Shown: positions 23,116 through 36,624 of the stretch, in pieces
Numbering within the stretch: position 1 is the stretch's first letter
How the letters are laid out: every line of letters begins with the position of its first letter
Assembly: GCF_030253575.1 (NCBI RefSeq)
Contig: NC_080569.1
Location: 15,804,001-15,868,000 of the forward strand
Length of the DNA: 64,000 bases
Origin: Rhododendron vialii
Lineage: Eukaryota; Streptophyta; Magnoliopsida; Ericales; Ericaceae
Reading direction: 5' to 3'
Made by a program: the position numbers and the translations under genes
The notes under the pieces: generated by a model
Database searches by the model: none
Seen by the model: only the letters and a program-made list of their open reading frames with translations
Told to the model about the DNA's origin: nothing

Positions 23116-24321
23116 TCATGGTCTGTAAAGCCTAGTGCAATTTGTTTATACCCTGTATGTATTTATGTATGTGTAGGCATTAATTACATAATAGTAATCA
23201 ACATTCAGTGAACATTGGTAAAATTATACGTAGTTATATGAGAATGCAGGCGCTACCGTTAGAATTGGTCAAACAAACCAGAGGGCATTTTTTCGCGCAA
23301 CTTGAAAAGACTCTTCACAATAATATTGCTTGAGAGACAAACTATCTATATCTAGACCGTCCCGATGCACGTTAATCTCACAAAAGCAACATGAGATATC
23401 AGGCAATACCGAACACCTTTAGTGTCTGGATGTCCGTATTCCTTATACTGTTGCATACACATGGTTCTTGTAATCACGAAATTAGACCCCCTTTGATTCC
23501 GAAGCTAAATGTAGCACTTTACCCTTGGGGGTTTATTAACAAGTAACCAATTCCAGCTGCCAATGCAGATATAACATATCCTGGTTAGTACATGGCATAC
23601 TATCTACAAAGAGGCGCTACACAAGATCTATTCAACTAACCAAGCATTTGGTTATTCTTCATAAGTTGTTGCCGTAATTGTTGAAACCACATCTAAAAGA
23701 ACCGGAAAAATGGTCAACTCTATCCGAACACATGAGAAATGACACCCAACAACATTAGAAGAACATGTATGCACAAGGACTCACATGTTGAAGCCTTCTA
23801 AAAATAGAAAGTAACTCCACAAAATGCTTTCAATATATAACCCGATAGAATACAAGTCGAAGTTCAAAAATCCAAACGCGATGTATCACTATCATATACA
23901 TGAGAGGTGAGGGGCTAAGGTGTTTCCAGCCGAACAATGAACAATGGGACGAGTAAGGAACATGTGAAGGTTACCTTTTTTCAAGTCCCAATCCGGAAAA
24001 ATAAGCTCAACCGATTCACTAATCTGAATAGTAGGATAGAACCCAATTTTACAAGGACACAAGTGATAACTGGGAATAATTCCTCGGTGCCTAAAAGAAA
24101 ATATCTAATCAAAAGATAGTCGTCCTCACATTATATCCTTCTTGCTGTCGATTTCTCCCCCAATAATGGAAGGTAGAAAACTCCATTTTGGGCATTTTAA
24201 GTTACATTAGAAATGACCAGCCTTGGTGTTGACCCTCAACAAGATGCTGATTCTGCCTCTGCGGTCAAGAGAGTTCCAAGAGTGCTCTTGAGAACTAACT
24301 TGCGTCCATCCTTTTCAAGAT
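23116..24321. other. 3' flank of the TWINKLE gene
   Basis: No independent gene recognised. The part nearest 24321 is expected to hold the TWINKLE 3' untranslated region. Confidence 0.5.
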
Positions 24322-27300
24322 CTATCCCATGTCCACGTATTCACCAGTCACCCTGCCCATGGTCTATATAAGCAGCAATCTTGGCCACAGCAAACATGTA
24401 TAGAGAGCTATACATAAATAGAGCATGCGCGCGCTGACACACACACATACAAGTATATATACAGATTCCTACCGCTGCTGTAAAATGAACATAAATACTT
24501 CTAAAATGGACAACCACATTGAAAATTTTACTTGAATGCTTATTCATGTAATGAGAGCCAGAGAATGTAGTGATCAGACCACAAGATAAAACCGGGAGTA
24601 AAACTAAAGTAAACAACAAGGGCACAAAGGTTAGACTTTTATCTTCTTGACTGCGGCAGTAAAGAATCATAATGGCAAGTATTAATCAAGAAAGATTCCT
24701 CTGAGCATCTAGTACCAGCCACTATTACACAGGCTAGTCTCCATTTCAAGGATTACGAAAGGGATTTTCCAAAAAGAACTCATAAAAAGTAATGTTTCAA
24801 AATGGGTATCTGTATCATAATATGAACCAACGAAATTTGGAAAAGTTCGTCAAATCCACAAGCTAACAGATTAAGTGTTGAAAACAAAGAATAACTACGC
24901 AGGTACTAATGTCGGCCAAATATTGTCCTCAGATGAATTTCGAATACATGCCACTAAAGGCAAATATACCTATTTTACCCTTTTAAGTGCCACTAAATCT
25001 TTCCTGCAGTACCAGTCCTTAGCCTCAATAAATTGACTGGGGAAAAATGCAAAAGATCAAAATAGGAGAAAGGGGAAGAACACAAAAACATGCCACCTCT
25101 CATGTGCATTTAAGCATTTTCAGTGCGTTTAGCAGTCTCTCCCAAAAAGAAATGGAGTGACTAAGGCACGTGAATTTGTGCAATATAATGAAAAGTTATA
25201 CCCACTAGAAACTTATGAATCAAGAAATTTCAATTTAGCTCCATCAAGGAAGCATAACATGGCAAGCTGGATCTAACAAGCTCAAAAAACTACATCCCAA
25301 AGACATGACCAAGTACAATTTTGAAAATAAGCAATTAAAAACCATTCATCAAGAATAAAAAAAGGGGAATGATTTTGCCACTCCCCTTTTTGTTAATGCC
25401 ACTCCCCTTTGTGTCTATATTAGATGATTTGTTTTTTGAGAGAAGGGGAGTGGCATTAACAAAAAAGGGACTGGCAAAATCAATTCCTAAAAAAAAATAG
25501 GTTGAATCTCCACACCTGTTATATGACAAGAAAGCTTCACCTATGGTTCCTGCGACCTTATTTCGTACCTTCCGTACACAAACCTGGTAGTGCATCATAT
25601 AAAATGTAAAAAATTAAACATGTGACTATATATGTGCAGGAAAGCAAACATGAGAAACAAACCCACCTGAACTTGATCCAGGGGACCAGCGTCTGGATCC
25701 CTATTCCTATGAACAACAATCCCATTGTCACACTTGTTTATGAAGTGTGCACTTCCACTGATGTCATACAAATTTGGAGGAGCCCCAACCCAATGATGCA
25801 TCTGTTACAGCAGAGGTAGCATTTGCAATCTAAAGAACATTTGAATTAAAATACATATATATCTATAGGGGGCCGGTTGTGTGGGGATACAATATTTAAC
25901 ACTCCACCTCAGTCATTGATTTTGATGGCTAGGATTAAAACTTAACAAATCTCCCAAAACATCCCGCACCCTAAAATTACTCATCTTCTTCCCCAAACAT
26001 TCTTACACCCCTACCACCAAACCCTAACCCTAGCCACCATTACCACCATAGCCCCAGATTCTCCTTCCGGACGGCCTCTCCGCCCCTCCCCCAACATTGC
26101 CATTGCCGGACTCATCTATCCATCGCGATCTCGCTCTCTCCTCTCTTTCTCTACTTTCTACCTGACCATTCTTTCCTACTCACCCGTGCAAGTGCGAATG
26201 GGAATGGGAAAATCAGGAAAACAAAAAATGATTCCTCATCTCTGCCACAAGGCAGTGGCAATCAGCGAGTACTCTATGTACCAATCCGAAATCTCCTATC
26301 TCAACCCACACCATGTCGCCATGTACAAACCGGACCTAACAAAGCGGGGAGGTCCATCCACGGGTCAAGACAGCTCTGGTGGGAAAACATGTCGGCAATT
26401 CGTCAGCCGTTGGACGTTATCTCAGTCGTTGAAATCACACAGGCAGATGACACAGGTCTAAGGTGGGTCCACCATGTCCGAGAACTTCATAACGGGGAGT
26501 AGTAGTTCTCTGACCGGGAAAGCTAACAGGTCCAGATCTGGCGAGAGAGAGAAGAGAGCGAGGGAGAAAGCAAGGTAGAGAGGAGGGACCGACAGTGGTG
26601 ATGGTGGAGCATGAGATCAGCAGCCAGCGGCGGAAGGGCGGGGAGGCCGGCCAGAAGGTGAATCTGGGTTGTGCTGGTGTACGTGGCTAGGGTTAGGTGA
26701 TAGTGGTGTGGGAATGTTTGGGGGAAGAAGATGAGTAATTTTCGGGTGTGAATGTTTTGGGAGTTTTGTTAAGTTTCAATTTCAGCCATTGAAACCAATG
26801 GCTAAAATGGAGTGTTAAAATGTTGCGTTAAAATATTGTGTTAAAATATTGTGTCCTCAGAACCAGCCACATCCATCCATCCATATATATATATATATAA
26901 AATCCCCTTCTTATGAGGGATCCCCTACTTAGCTTAAGTGCGGACCTCATAGATCCGATCAAATTTTGATGATCCAAGACGCTCAATGTGATCAGAACAT
27001 GATTTTAAGAGTCCCCGCGAGAAATCATAAAAAGAAAAAATGGCCGGGAAGGGCTTCATCCGAACAGTTTTTTATTGAATGATTTAAAAAAAACTGCTCC
27101 CGGTCATTTTGTTTGCTGATTTCTCGCGGGTAGCCTTAAAATCACGTTCTGATCACATTGAGTGGCTCGGATCATCGAAATTCAATCAGGAACCGTTCAA
27201 TGTGTGCAGAATGTGATTTTAAGGGTGCCCGCGAGAAATTAGCAAAAAAAATGACCGGGAAAAGTTTGATTTGAACAGTTTTTATTTGAACCGTTCAATA

Positions 27301-30300
27301 AAAAACTATTCGAAATTGTTCGGATCAAGCCTTTCCTGGTCATTTTTTTTGCTGATTTCTCACGGGTACCCTTAAAATCACGTTCTGATCACATTGAGCG
27401 GCTCAGATCATCAAAATTTGATCGGAAACTATGAGGTGTTTTTTTAGGTGTTTTTTTGGGTGTCCCCGGAACCGCCCCGATATATATATATATAGGGAGC
27501 CGGTTCCGTTCACAAAACATTTGACACAAAATTTGACAAGTTTTCCAGACCACCACGCAAATGATCAGAGCCGTTCAATTTGTTTAAAACATGTTTTTAA
27601 CAGTTCCTGTGAAAAATCAACTCATTCGGATATTGGTAATGGCTTGACCGGTTCCTTCTATTTTATCCTGTAAAATCTGACAGGAGCAACTGAATGAACT
27701 GATCAAGCCCTTACTGATATCAGAATGAGTTGGTTTTTTACGGGGAGCTCTTAAAAGAATGCTTTAAATAAATTGAATGACTCTCATCATTTGTGTGGGC
27801 GTCGTACGCAAAACTTGTTTCAAATGTCTTGTGAGCGGTACTCTGTGTGTGTGTATATATATATATTAAAAAAACTCAATCTCAGAGTTCCCGATCAAAT
27901 TTTTATGATCCGAATCGTTCAATGTGTGCAGAATGTGATTTTCAAGGTGCCTGCGAGAAATTAGCAAAAAAAATGCCCTGGAAAGGCTTGATTTGAGCAG
28001 TTTTTATTTGAACCGTTCAATAAAAAACTGTTCAGATTAAGCCCTTCCCGATCATTTTTTTTGCCGATTTCTCACGGATACCCTTAAAATCACGTTCTGA
28101 TCATATTGAGCGGCTCGGATCATTAAAATTTGATCATAAACTATAAGGCGTTTTTTTAAGTGTCTAATTAGTTGTCCCCGGAACCGCCCCGATATATATA
28201 TAAATCTTCAAGTAAGGACCTTAAAATGAGGACCTTATATGCGGACCTCCCTATTTCTCACCTTTCCCGATCGGATTTCAATGATCCGAGCCGCTCAATG
28301 TGTTCAGAACGTGATTTTAAGGGTACCCACAAAAAATCGGCAAAAAAAATGACCGGAAAGGGCTTGATTTGAGCAGTTTTTATTTGAACTGTTCGATAAA
28401 AAACAAACAAAAACTGCTCGGATGAAGTCCTTCCCGATCTTTTTTTTCGCTGATTCCTCGCGAGTACCCTTAAAATCACGTTCTGAACACATTGAGCGGC
28501 TCGGATCATTGAAATTCGATCGGGAAAGGGAGGTCCGCATTTTATTAAAATGAGGTGGTCCTTATAAGAAGAGGACTCATATATATATCCTAAGGGATCC
28601 CGCAAGGCCTTACCGTGCGGGACTCCCCTTTCCCAATCGAATTGCGATAATCCGAGCCGCTCAAAGTGATCAGAACGTGATTTTAAGGGTACCCGTGAGA
28701 AATCAGCAAAAAAAATGATCGGAAAGGGCTTGATCCGAACAGTTTTTTATTGAACCGTTCAGTAAAAAACTGCTCGGATCAAGCCCTTCCCGATCATTTT
28801 TTTTGCTGATTTCTTGCGGGTACCCTTAAAATCACGTTCTGATCACTTTGAGCGGCTCGGATCGTCGCAATTAGATTGGGAAAGGGGAGTCCCACACGGT
28901 AAGGCCGTGCGGGATTCCTCATTGGATCCTAAGTGTGTGCATATATATATATATGGGTCTAGTTCCCCTCATACAAAAGTTGACATAAAACTAATCGGAG
29001 TTTTACGCAAATGATCGGAGCCGTTCAATTCGTTTAAAATAGGTTTTTAAGAGTTCCCATAAAAAATCAACTCATTCCAATATCGTTGTATCGATAAGGG
29101 CTTGATCAGTTCATTCAATTTTATCCTGTAAAATTTGACAAGAACCAACTGAAGGAACCGATTAAGCACTTACCGACATCCGAATGAGTTGTTTTTTAAC
29201 GGAAACCCTTAATAATACGTTCTAAACAAATTGACCGGCTCCGATTATTTACGTGGGACTCCAAAATGGGTCCCACAAAAAACTTGTGTCAAAATTTATG
29301 TCAACTTTTGTGTGGTGTGTGTATGTATACGTATGTATATTTGTAGCTTACCTGTCGTGGATGTGCTACAAACCAAACATGGCAGGAGTGATGTTGAGCA
29401 AATCGTTTAACCTTAGTTAGCATCTGACTCACATACTCTGTTTCAGTCCTGTTACAGGTCATAGTTATCAGATCGTGAATCAAATCAAGTATCGATACTG
29501 CCTTTCTCTGAACCGTGGAGCTGAAAGATGCAAAGTACCCAACAATATATCTAGCATATAAACATTAAAGATACATCCTAATGTCAAAGGTTTAGCCATA
29601 AAACAAGGGAAAGAACTTTCAAGTGATACTCATTTAGTAGCTAATAGGTAATACGCTTGGTAGCATGCTTATATAGCAAGAGATGCAGACCCGAGGCTCT
29701 GAGTCCTGTGATCTATGATGCTACAAAATAATTGAGTTCCCCTGCCTCATGATTTTATGGAACATGAACTTAAGAGACATATTTAGAAAAATATGCATTC
29801 ATATAGGACAATGTCCAAAGCAACATGAATTCAAGAGACAAATTTAGAAAAATATGCATCCATATAGGACGATAAACTCAGCAAGATACACAACTTCAAG
29901 CATAATTACGTTCCAAAATAATGCTCCTGAAAACTAATTTCAAAATGTTAAGTCCATCTGATTTAACTCAAAAGACAATTATTCCAGGAAAATTACACTT
30001 AATTTCAATGCCTAAAATATTTGTTGTTCCTAAAAATCTTTCGGAAGTTTATGTTGACATTTTTGAGGGAAATGTATGTAAAACTGTAAAAGCATGGTCA
30101 AAAACCTCCCCTCGATCCAATCAAATACTCTAATCACCAAAGCCCAAATATTATAGGATATTATGTTACTTGGTTTTCCACTCAAAAGAAAGTCAAAACA
30201 GTTAAGATTTTGTCAAATATGATAATTTCAAGAATTGCATGTCAAACATTGTGAATCTGAAACAACCTGCAAATCCTTGGATCAATAAACAAACTTATCA

Positions 30301-33300
30301 CACCAAAGATTCACCTATAGAACATTGAAGTTTGACATGTCGGAGAAGGCGCTATAAAAGAATAGTGAAAAATTAAAGTTTCGTGTTGGTCCATCCAAGC
30401 TTATACTCTAGCACCATATCAATCAAACTTGGCAAGATTCATCCATTCATGCAGTCAGTACTCAGTAGTACGATGGTCCCTCTATCTAATGAATCAATCG
30501 CCGCCGATTCGCTTCAATGCTATTTAGTGCCTAATTACCTAAAGTTCAGAGTAATTAAGAGCTGAAAGTGAAAAACTCACTGGTTTGGAGGACGCTGATG
30601 ATCAAGCTCATTGTATGGATCAATCACAAGTCCATTAATCCCATATCTGAGCACTGCTGATTTCGCAAGCTTAAGGACCCAATTGATATTTGGAAGGCTG
30701 TCATTCTCACACCTATACAACCACCCAAAAGTAAACCAGCATACGAAGAGTCAACAGTAACAGATGTCCATCAAAAGTGGTAGTGGAAACAGTAGTAGAA
30801 GCTTAGTCGAAGGTGCAAAATAAAAATAACACAGAATAACAGAACCCAAATGCATAAACAATTTAACCAAATGCCTTCGACTTCTCTGAGAGCAATCTCA
30901 CAATATTCTTGCCAAACACATTGTAAACCTATAGTTCTTTTCTACCATAAAACTAGCAAATACTTCTCAGAAACAAATCAACTGAACTTAACCTCTAGGT
31001 CCACTACATATCTTCTTTGTCTCAAGCAGTAATCCTTTCAATGGGAACAGAACATGAATTTTTATCTAGTTACACAGACCATGCAAAACAAGTAGTTAAC
31101 CAAACTGATCACCTCTGGAACTCGCTATTTGACCAAACTGGATTCTGCCAGTCAGGAACGAAACAACTTATGCAAGATAACCTCGTAGGCTGAGAGCCCC
31201 AAAACAGAGATAGCTCAACAAGTAGATATAATGACAGGACAAATAGAGAGAGAAAACATAATGTCATATATGTCCAAAAACCTCAAAGATGTATTAATTG
31301 TGTCAACATTCGAGCATACCCTCCTAGTAGAAGTGCAATATCATACAGCTGGGAAAATGCCAATAACAATAGAAGCTTCTAACTCACCTTATGAGATAAA
31401 ATGTATCACCCAACCATTTTTTTCCTTCTTCTAACTCATCAACACTCATCCGTTCAACAGATTCACCGTACCTAAAATTAGTGAGGACAGCAAACCACAA
31501 GTTAGTAGCCATCGCAGTTTTGAATGTCACCGAGAAAAATCAAAAGCTAATTTGTCTTTTTCCATAGTTTATGCTGCATCTGAGAAAAATCTAGGACCAC
31601 ATCTATGAAAATTATACATGTCTGTTCATAGACATCTACATGTTCCTACAAACAAAAAGCCTACATGTTGACGTATTTGTATGCACATTTTGGTATCTGT
31701 GTCCATTCTTCATATGGGCAGTACAATCTTAATAGACAATCTCCCTCTATTGGTAATGTTTGAAGCCAAATGCGTCATCAAGTAGCATAAATGGATAATC
31801 ATAACACTAAGCATATTATGATTTTCATATTGAGATCTACTTGTCCAACAAAAATAAAAAAAAGAAAAGAACACGTTTATCTTGAGGCCTTCAGCGTGTG
31901 GGAATGAAGTATAGTTCAAGATCCAGATCCAGCTGTATCAATAGCAGAGAACATACCAGATATAGTTTTCATTCCACTCTCTCTGTCAACTTTATATCTA
32001 AGTTCTAAAGACAAAATTAACAAAAAAAATTGGCTTGTGACTATCCTATTCTAATCACCTGAGTCATATGACAATTATCCCATCAAAGTTCAATTAAGTT
32101 AGTACTTCGCAGCGAAGCAAGACCATCACATGACCTATACATTTTTAAGATTGTTCAGCTCCAGGAGGGTGAAATGATTTTGTGACTCTTACAAAAGGAA
32201 GGAAAAGGAATAATGCATACTCTAACCAAACTACAATGTTGAACAGCAACAATTGTAACACATACCTTGCATCAAAGAAGGGCTTTTTCATGTGTTTTTC
32301 TAAAAGTTTCCTCGCATGCTCCCGAACCTAAAGATCAATTGAACAAACATGAATTAAGTTGGAACAAACATGGTAATGTTGAAATTGCAGCTCTCCAAGG
32401 ATTCGGAAACTTGACATGGCACTATTCCACCACCCTCTTCTGATTGCTTTGGTGCTCAAAAGGCCCAAATCATTCTTCATGGGCTATTTGGAGATGAAAA
32501 AATGCATTCAAGCCTCGAGACCATCCACCTCTTTTTTTACTGGAGCCTCATATGACAAAATATGGGAAATATAAATTTTAAAGAACAAAGGTCCTAAACA
32601 TACTCACAAATATAACCCTCATTTCATTACATCTAGTATTTTCTACTCTCATATATGATCATAAAACATGTGAAATCTAAAATTCCCTGGTTCTTATCGA
32701 TGAATGAGTACAGACGCTTTTTTTTTTCTGAAATTGTTTAACCGATCTGTCCTTGCCCCCGTGCTTTTTAGGTGGAGCGGCAAAAACACGGATTAGGGAT
32801 CCTTGAGAATGGCCTCTCTGCTCTGTAATTTAATAAAGAATTACAATTGGACCAAAATCTCGCACCATCAGCCTTCCTTGTCATCCCATCTTATGTGTGC
32901 CAAGCACCCTCAATTCCATTAAGTACACCTAGACAACATCCTTGTCATACCCGTTTCAATGTACACATGAAAACACAACTATGGCTTAATTTGGTCGCAA
33001 AAAACTTGAGTGGGAATGGCAAAATGATTCCAGGTCCCCATGATTCCACTATTTGGACGAATTCAATACTGAAAACTGAGTACTGATTTAGAATCTGAAC
33101 CCCACAGCGCAGCCATACAAAATTTCATCACCAGGGAGGGGGTGAACCTGTGAAAAAATGTACCGATGGAGCATCTACAAAGCACATATATGGGTGCTAG
33201 TATAGGACAGATATGAGATGGGTAAATCAAAACAGAAAAGCCTACAAATATGGATAATACAGCTACAGCTGTACGATGGGCTACATCTGGAAATAGAAAA

Positions 33301-35254
33301 AGGGAAAAAAAAAAAAAAAAAAAAAAAAAGAACCAGGAGCAATTTCTTTATATGCCAAAACTAAATAACCAAATGCAAAGATGAGGTAAATCGCTCTGTT
33401 GATCAAGGATACAACCTAGAAACTAGATTCCCACTACTGCCCCCTGTGGAGTCGGGGCCATGTCTCAGTCATGTTCAGCATAAAACACTAGTTCTAACAG
33501 CCTAATGTGATCTATTCAGTTCTATGTCCTTTTAATAAGTAAGAAGCTAATGAACCAAAGCGAAAGAAAATAACACACTCTGATGACATATTGAACTAAC
33601 CTGATTTTCCATAGAACAAAGTGCAAATTTCCAACCAGAACTTTTATTGAGGTTGCATATAAGAGCATCAATCCACTCGCTCTTGCCAGAATTGGGAACT
33701 CCAGTAACTACAGTCAACTCTCCTGGAACAACCTGAGAAAAAAGAATAGGGGTCACGTTAGAACTACTCATATCTTCTCCATAATTACCTACAAAAGCGT
33801 GACACCTACAAAAGTGTCCCAAGAACCAGGTCATTGACTCCATGTTATATACCAAATTGTGAAAGTCTATTAAGCTTTCACGGTAGGCTTTGAATCTGGA
33901 ATAGAGAAACTCTTATCAGGGGAACGAGAATAAAGCAACATCAGATTTAAAATGTTTGGAGAAGGAGCATTGAGCTCAATTTGTTTGCAAACTTTTACAT
34001 TTGTATTACCTGTATGACTGTATCCCTTGTTGCTGATAAAGTAACTGTATAACATACAATATTCTTGTCTATAGAGATTGAAATATTAGAAAAATGCCTG
34101 GGAGAGAAATATACAAACAATGATATCTCAATCTCTCACAACAGCATAACAAAATCACCTACAAATTTGAATGTGGAAAATAGAGCTATGCTTCTTCCCG
34201 TAGATATAGGCTGACACAGCCAAACAACATAAACCTCCTGTGTGTTTTCACTCTTTTTTTACGACGAGGAATCCTATGCGGGGAAACCCCGCATGTATGT
34301 GCACCAATCCACACCAATAGTCCGATCAAAGCCAATGCACGTAGGTGGCCCCAAGGGCAGAGAGGAGTTAAAGGTTTGGTCCTTGGTTGCATGAAGCGGG
34401 GGAGGGGCTGGAGTGGGGACAGAGGCAGGGGAATGGAGGATCTTAGAAGCTCCCTGTTTGGGAGCACCAACGGAGCGTTTACGAATGATTCATAACATAT
34501 GTAAATATTGTAATTAGTAATTTTTGTGCTGAGATGGATAAGCAGTTTCTGCTACTAAGGTGTGGTCTTTCTTAAATGGTTGCATTGAACCACTTAAATT
34601 TCCAAACCTCAATATTTCTCTACATACTTTTCTATATATTATACATTTACACACGGTATTAGATACTTCATAGTTCTTTACATTTATGTTCCCCATCTCA
34701 CACACGTTATTAGATACTTCATAGTTCTTTACAAAAAGAAGATAGAATATACAAACAATCTAAATGAAAAATATAAGTCAAAAGATAAAGAAAACTTTGC
34801 TTACGTTATATAACTGATCCAAACACCTCCAGCCAGTTGAGGCACCAAACTCATAACCAAGAGTTCGATGGTAATACGAATCAATGTCATCAAAGTAATC
34901 TCTAAAGTTGAACAGTCCTTGTATAGGATACAACTCAGCATTCTCAATTACTTCCTTCAGCAAACCAGGTCCCATATACATGAGCACCTACAAATATTAC
35001 TCCAGCACATCAATTAAAATGTCAACAATAATGTCTGGAAAATTTTTTGAAACCAACACACCAAAATTAGATCAACAATCAGAAAAGGCCTTCCATCAAC
35101 ATTACGGGATGTACTGTCAACTAGAACCTAAGAAACACGGATACGGATACAGTTATGGGATATGGATACGTGGATACGTGGTTTTTCCAAAAAGTAGGAT
35201 ATGATATGTTGGGGATATGTTGAATATAAAATTAAATAAAGAAATATTTTATAT

Positions 35255-35294
<40 letters not shown>

Positions 35295-35968
35295 TCATTC
35301 CTAAAATTCTATTAATGATTAAAGTATTCCATTCTTAAAAAAACAACATAATAAGGGTTTCAATCTACTGTTAAAAAAAAAGATGTGAGAGAGAGACGAT
35401 ATATATATGTGTATATATACACACACACATACACATACACAGTAAACAGTGAGAGAGATAAGAGGCGAGAGAGAAGAGAGAGATGACACAGAAAGAGAGA
35501 GTGACGAGAGGAGAAAGAGACTTGCAGGTCAGAGAGAGATGAGAGACAATCGTCTTCTTTCTTCTGGCCTTTTCTTCGTTTCTGATCGATAGGGGGAGAA
35601 GAAACGTATATCGGGGCGATTCCGGAGACATTTATAAAAACATCTCATAATTTCCGATCAAATTTTAATGATCCGAGCCGTTCAATGTGATTAGAACGTG
35701 ATTTTAAAGGTACCCGCGAGAAATCAGCAAAAAAAAATGACCGGGAAGGGCTTGATCCAAACAGTTCCGAACAGTTTTTTATTGAACGGTTCAAATAAAA
35801 ACTACTCAAATCAAGCTTTTTCCGGACATTTTTTTTGCTAATTTCTCGCGGGTACCCTTAAAATCACATTATGAACACATTGAACGGTTCGGATTATAAA
35901 AATTTGATCGGGAACTATGAGATTGAGATTTGAGATGTTTTTATAGATATTCCCGGAACCGCCCCGTG

Positions 35969-36018
<50 letters not shown>

Positions 36019-36583
36019 CAGCTTCAGGTAAGGGCGCCCTTATTTTAGTTATTTGCAGACGTCGATCTCAGCTGTTGGATTGTGTTTCGAATGGTCCGGA
36101 TTCGCGGACGATCCGCAAACAGATCGTCCGCGAATCCGGACAATTCAAAACACAATCCAGCGGCTGAGACAACGTCCGCATTTTCCCCACTCTAAGGACG
36201 TCCTTAGGAGAAGGGCAATGTATGTGTGTGTGTGTTTGTATGTAAGTTAGCTTCTTGTAAGGGATCACTTACTTGGCTTAAATGCGGACCTCATAGATCC
36301 TGATCGAATTTTGATGATCCGAACCCCTCAATGTGATCAAAACGTAATTTTAAGAGTCCCCGCGAGAAATCAACAAAAATATGACTGAGAAGAGCTTCAT
36401 TCGAGCAGTTTTCATTGAACAGTTCAATAAAAAACTGCTCAAATCAAGCACTTTTCGGTCCAATTTTTTTATGATTTCCTGCTGGGACATCAAAATCACG
36501 TTCTGAACACATTCAACGGTTCGGATCATCGAAATTTGATCGGGAAATGGAGGTCCGCACTTAAGGACCTTTTACAAGAAGTT

Positions 36584-36624
<41 letters not shown>

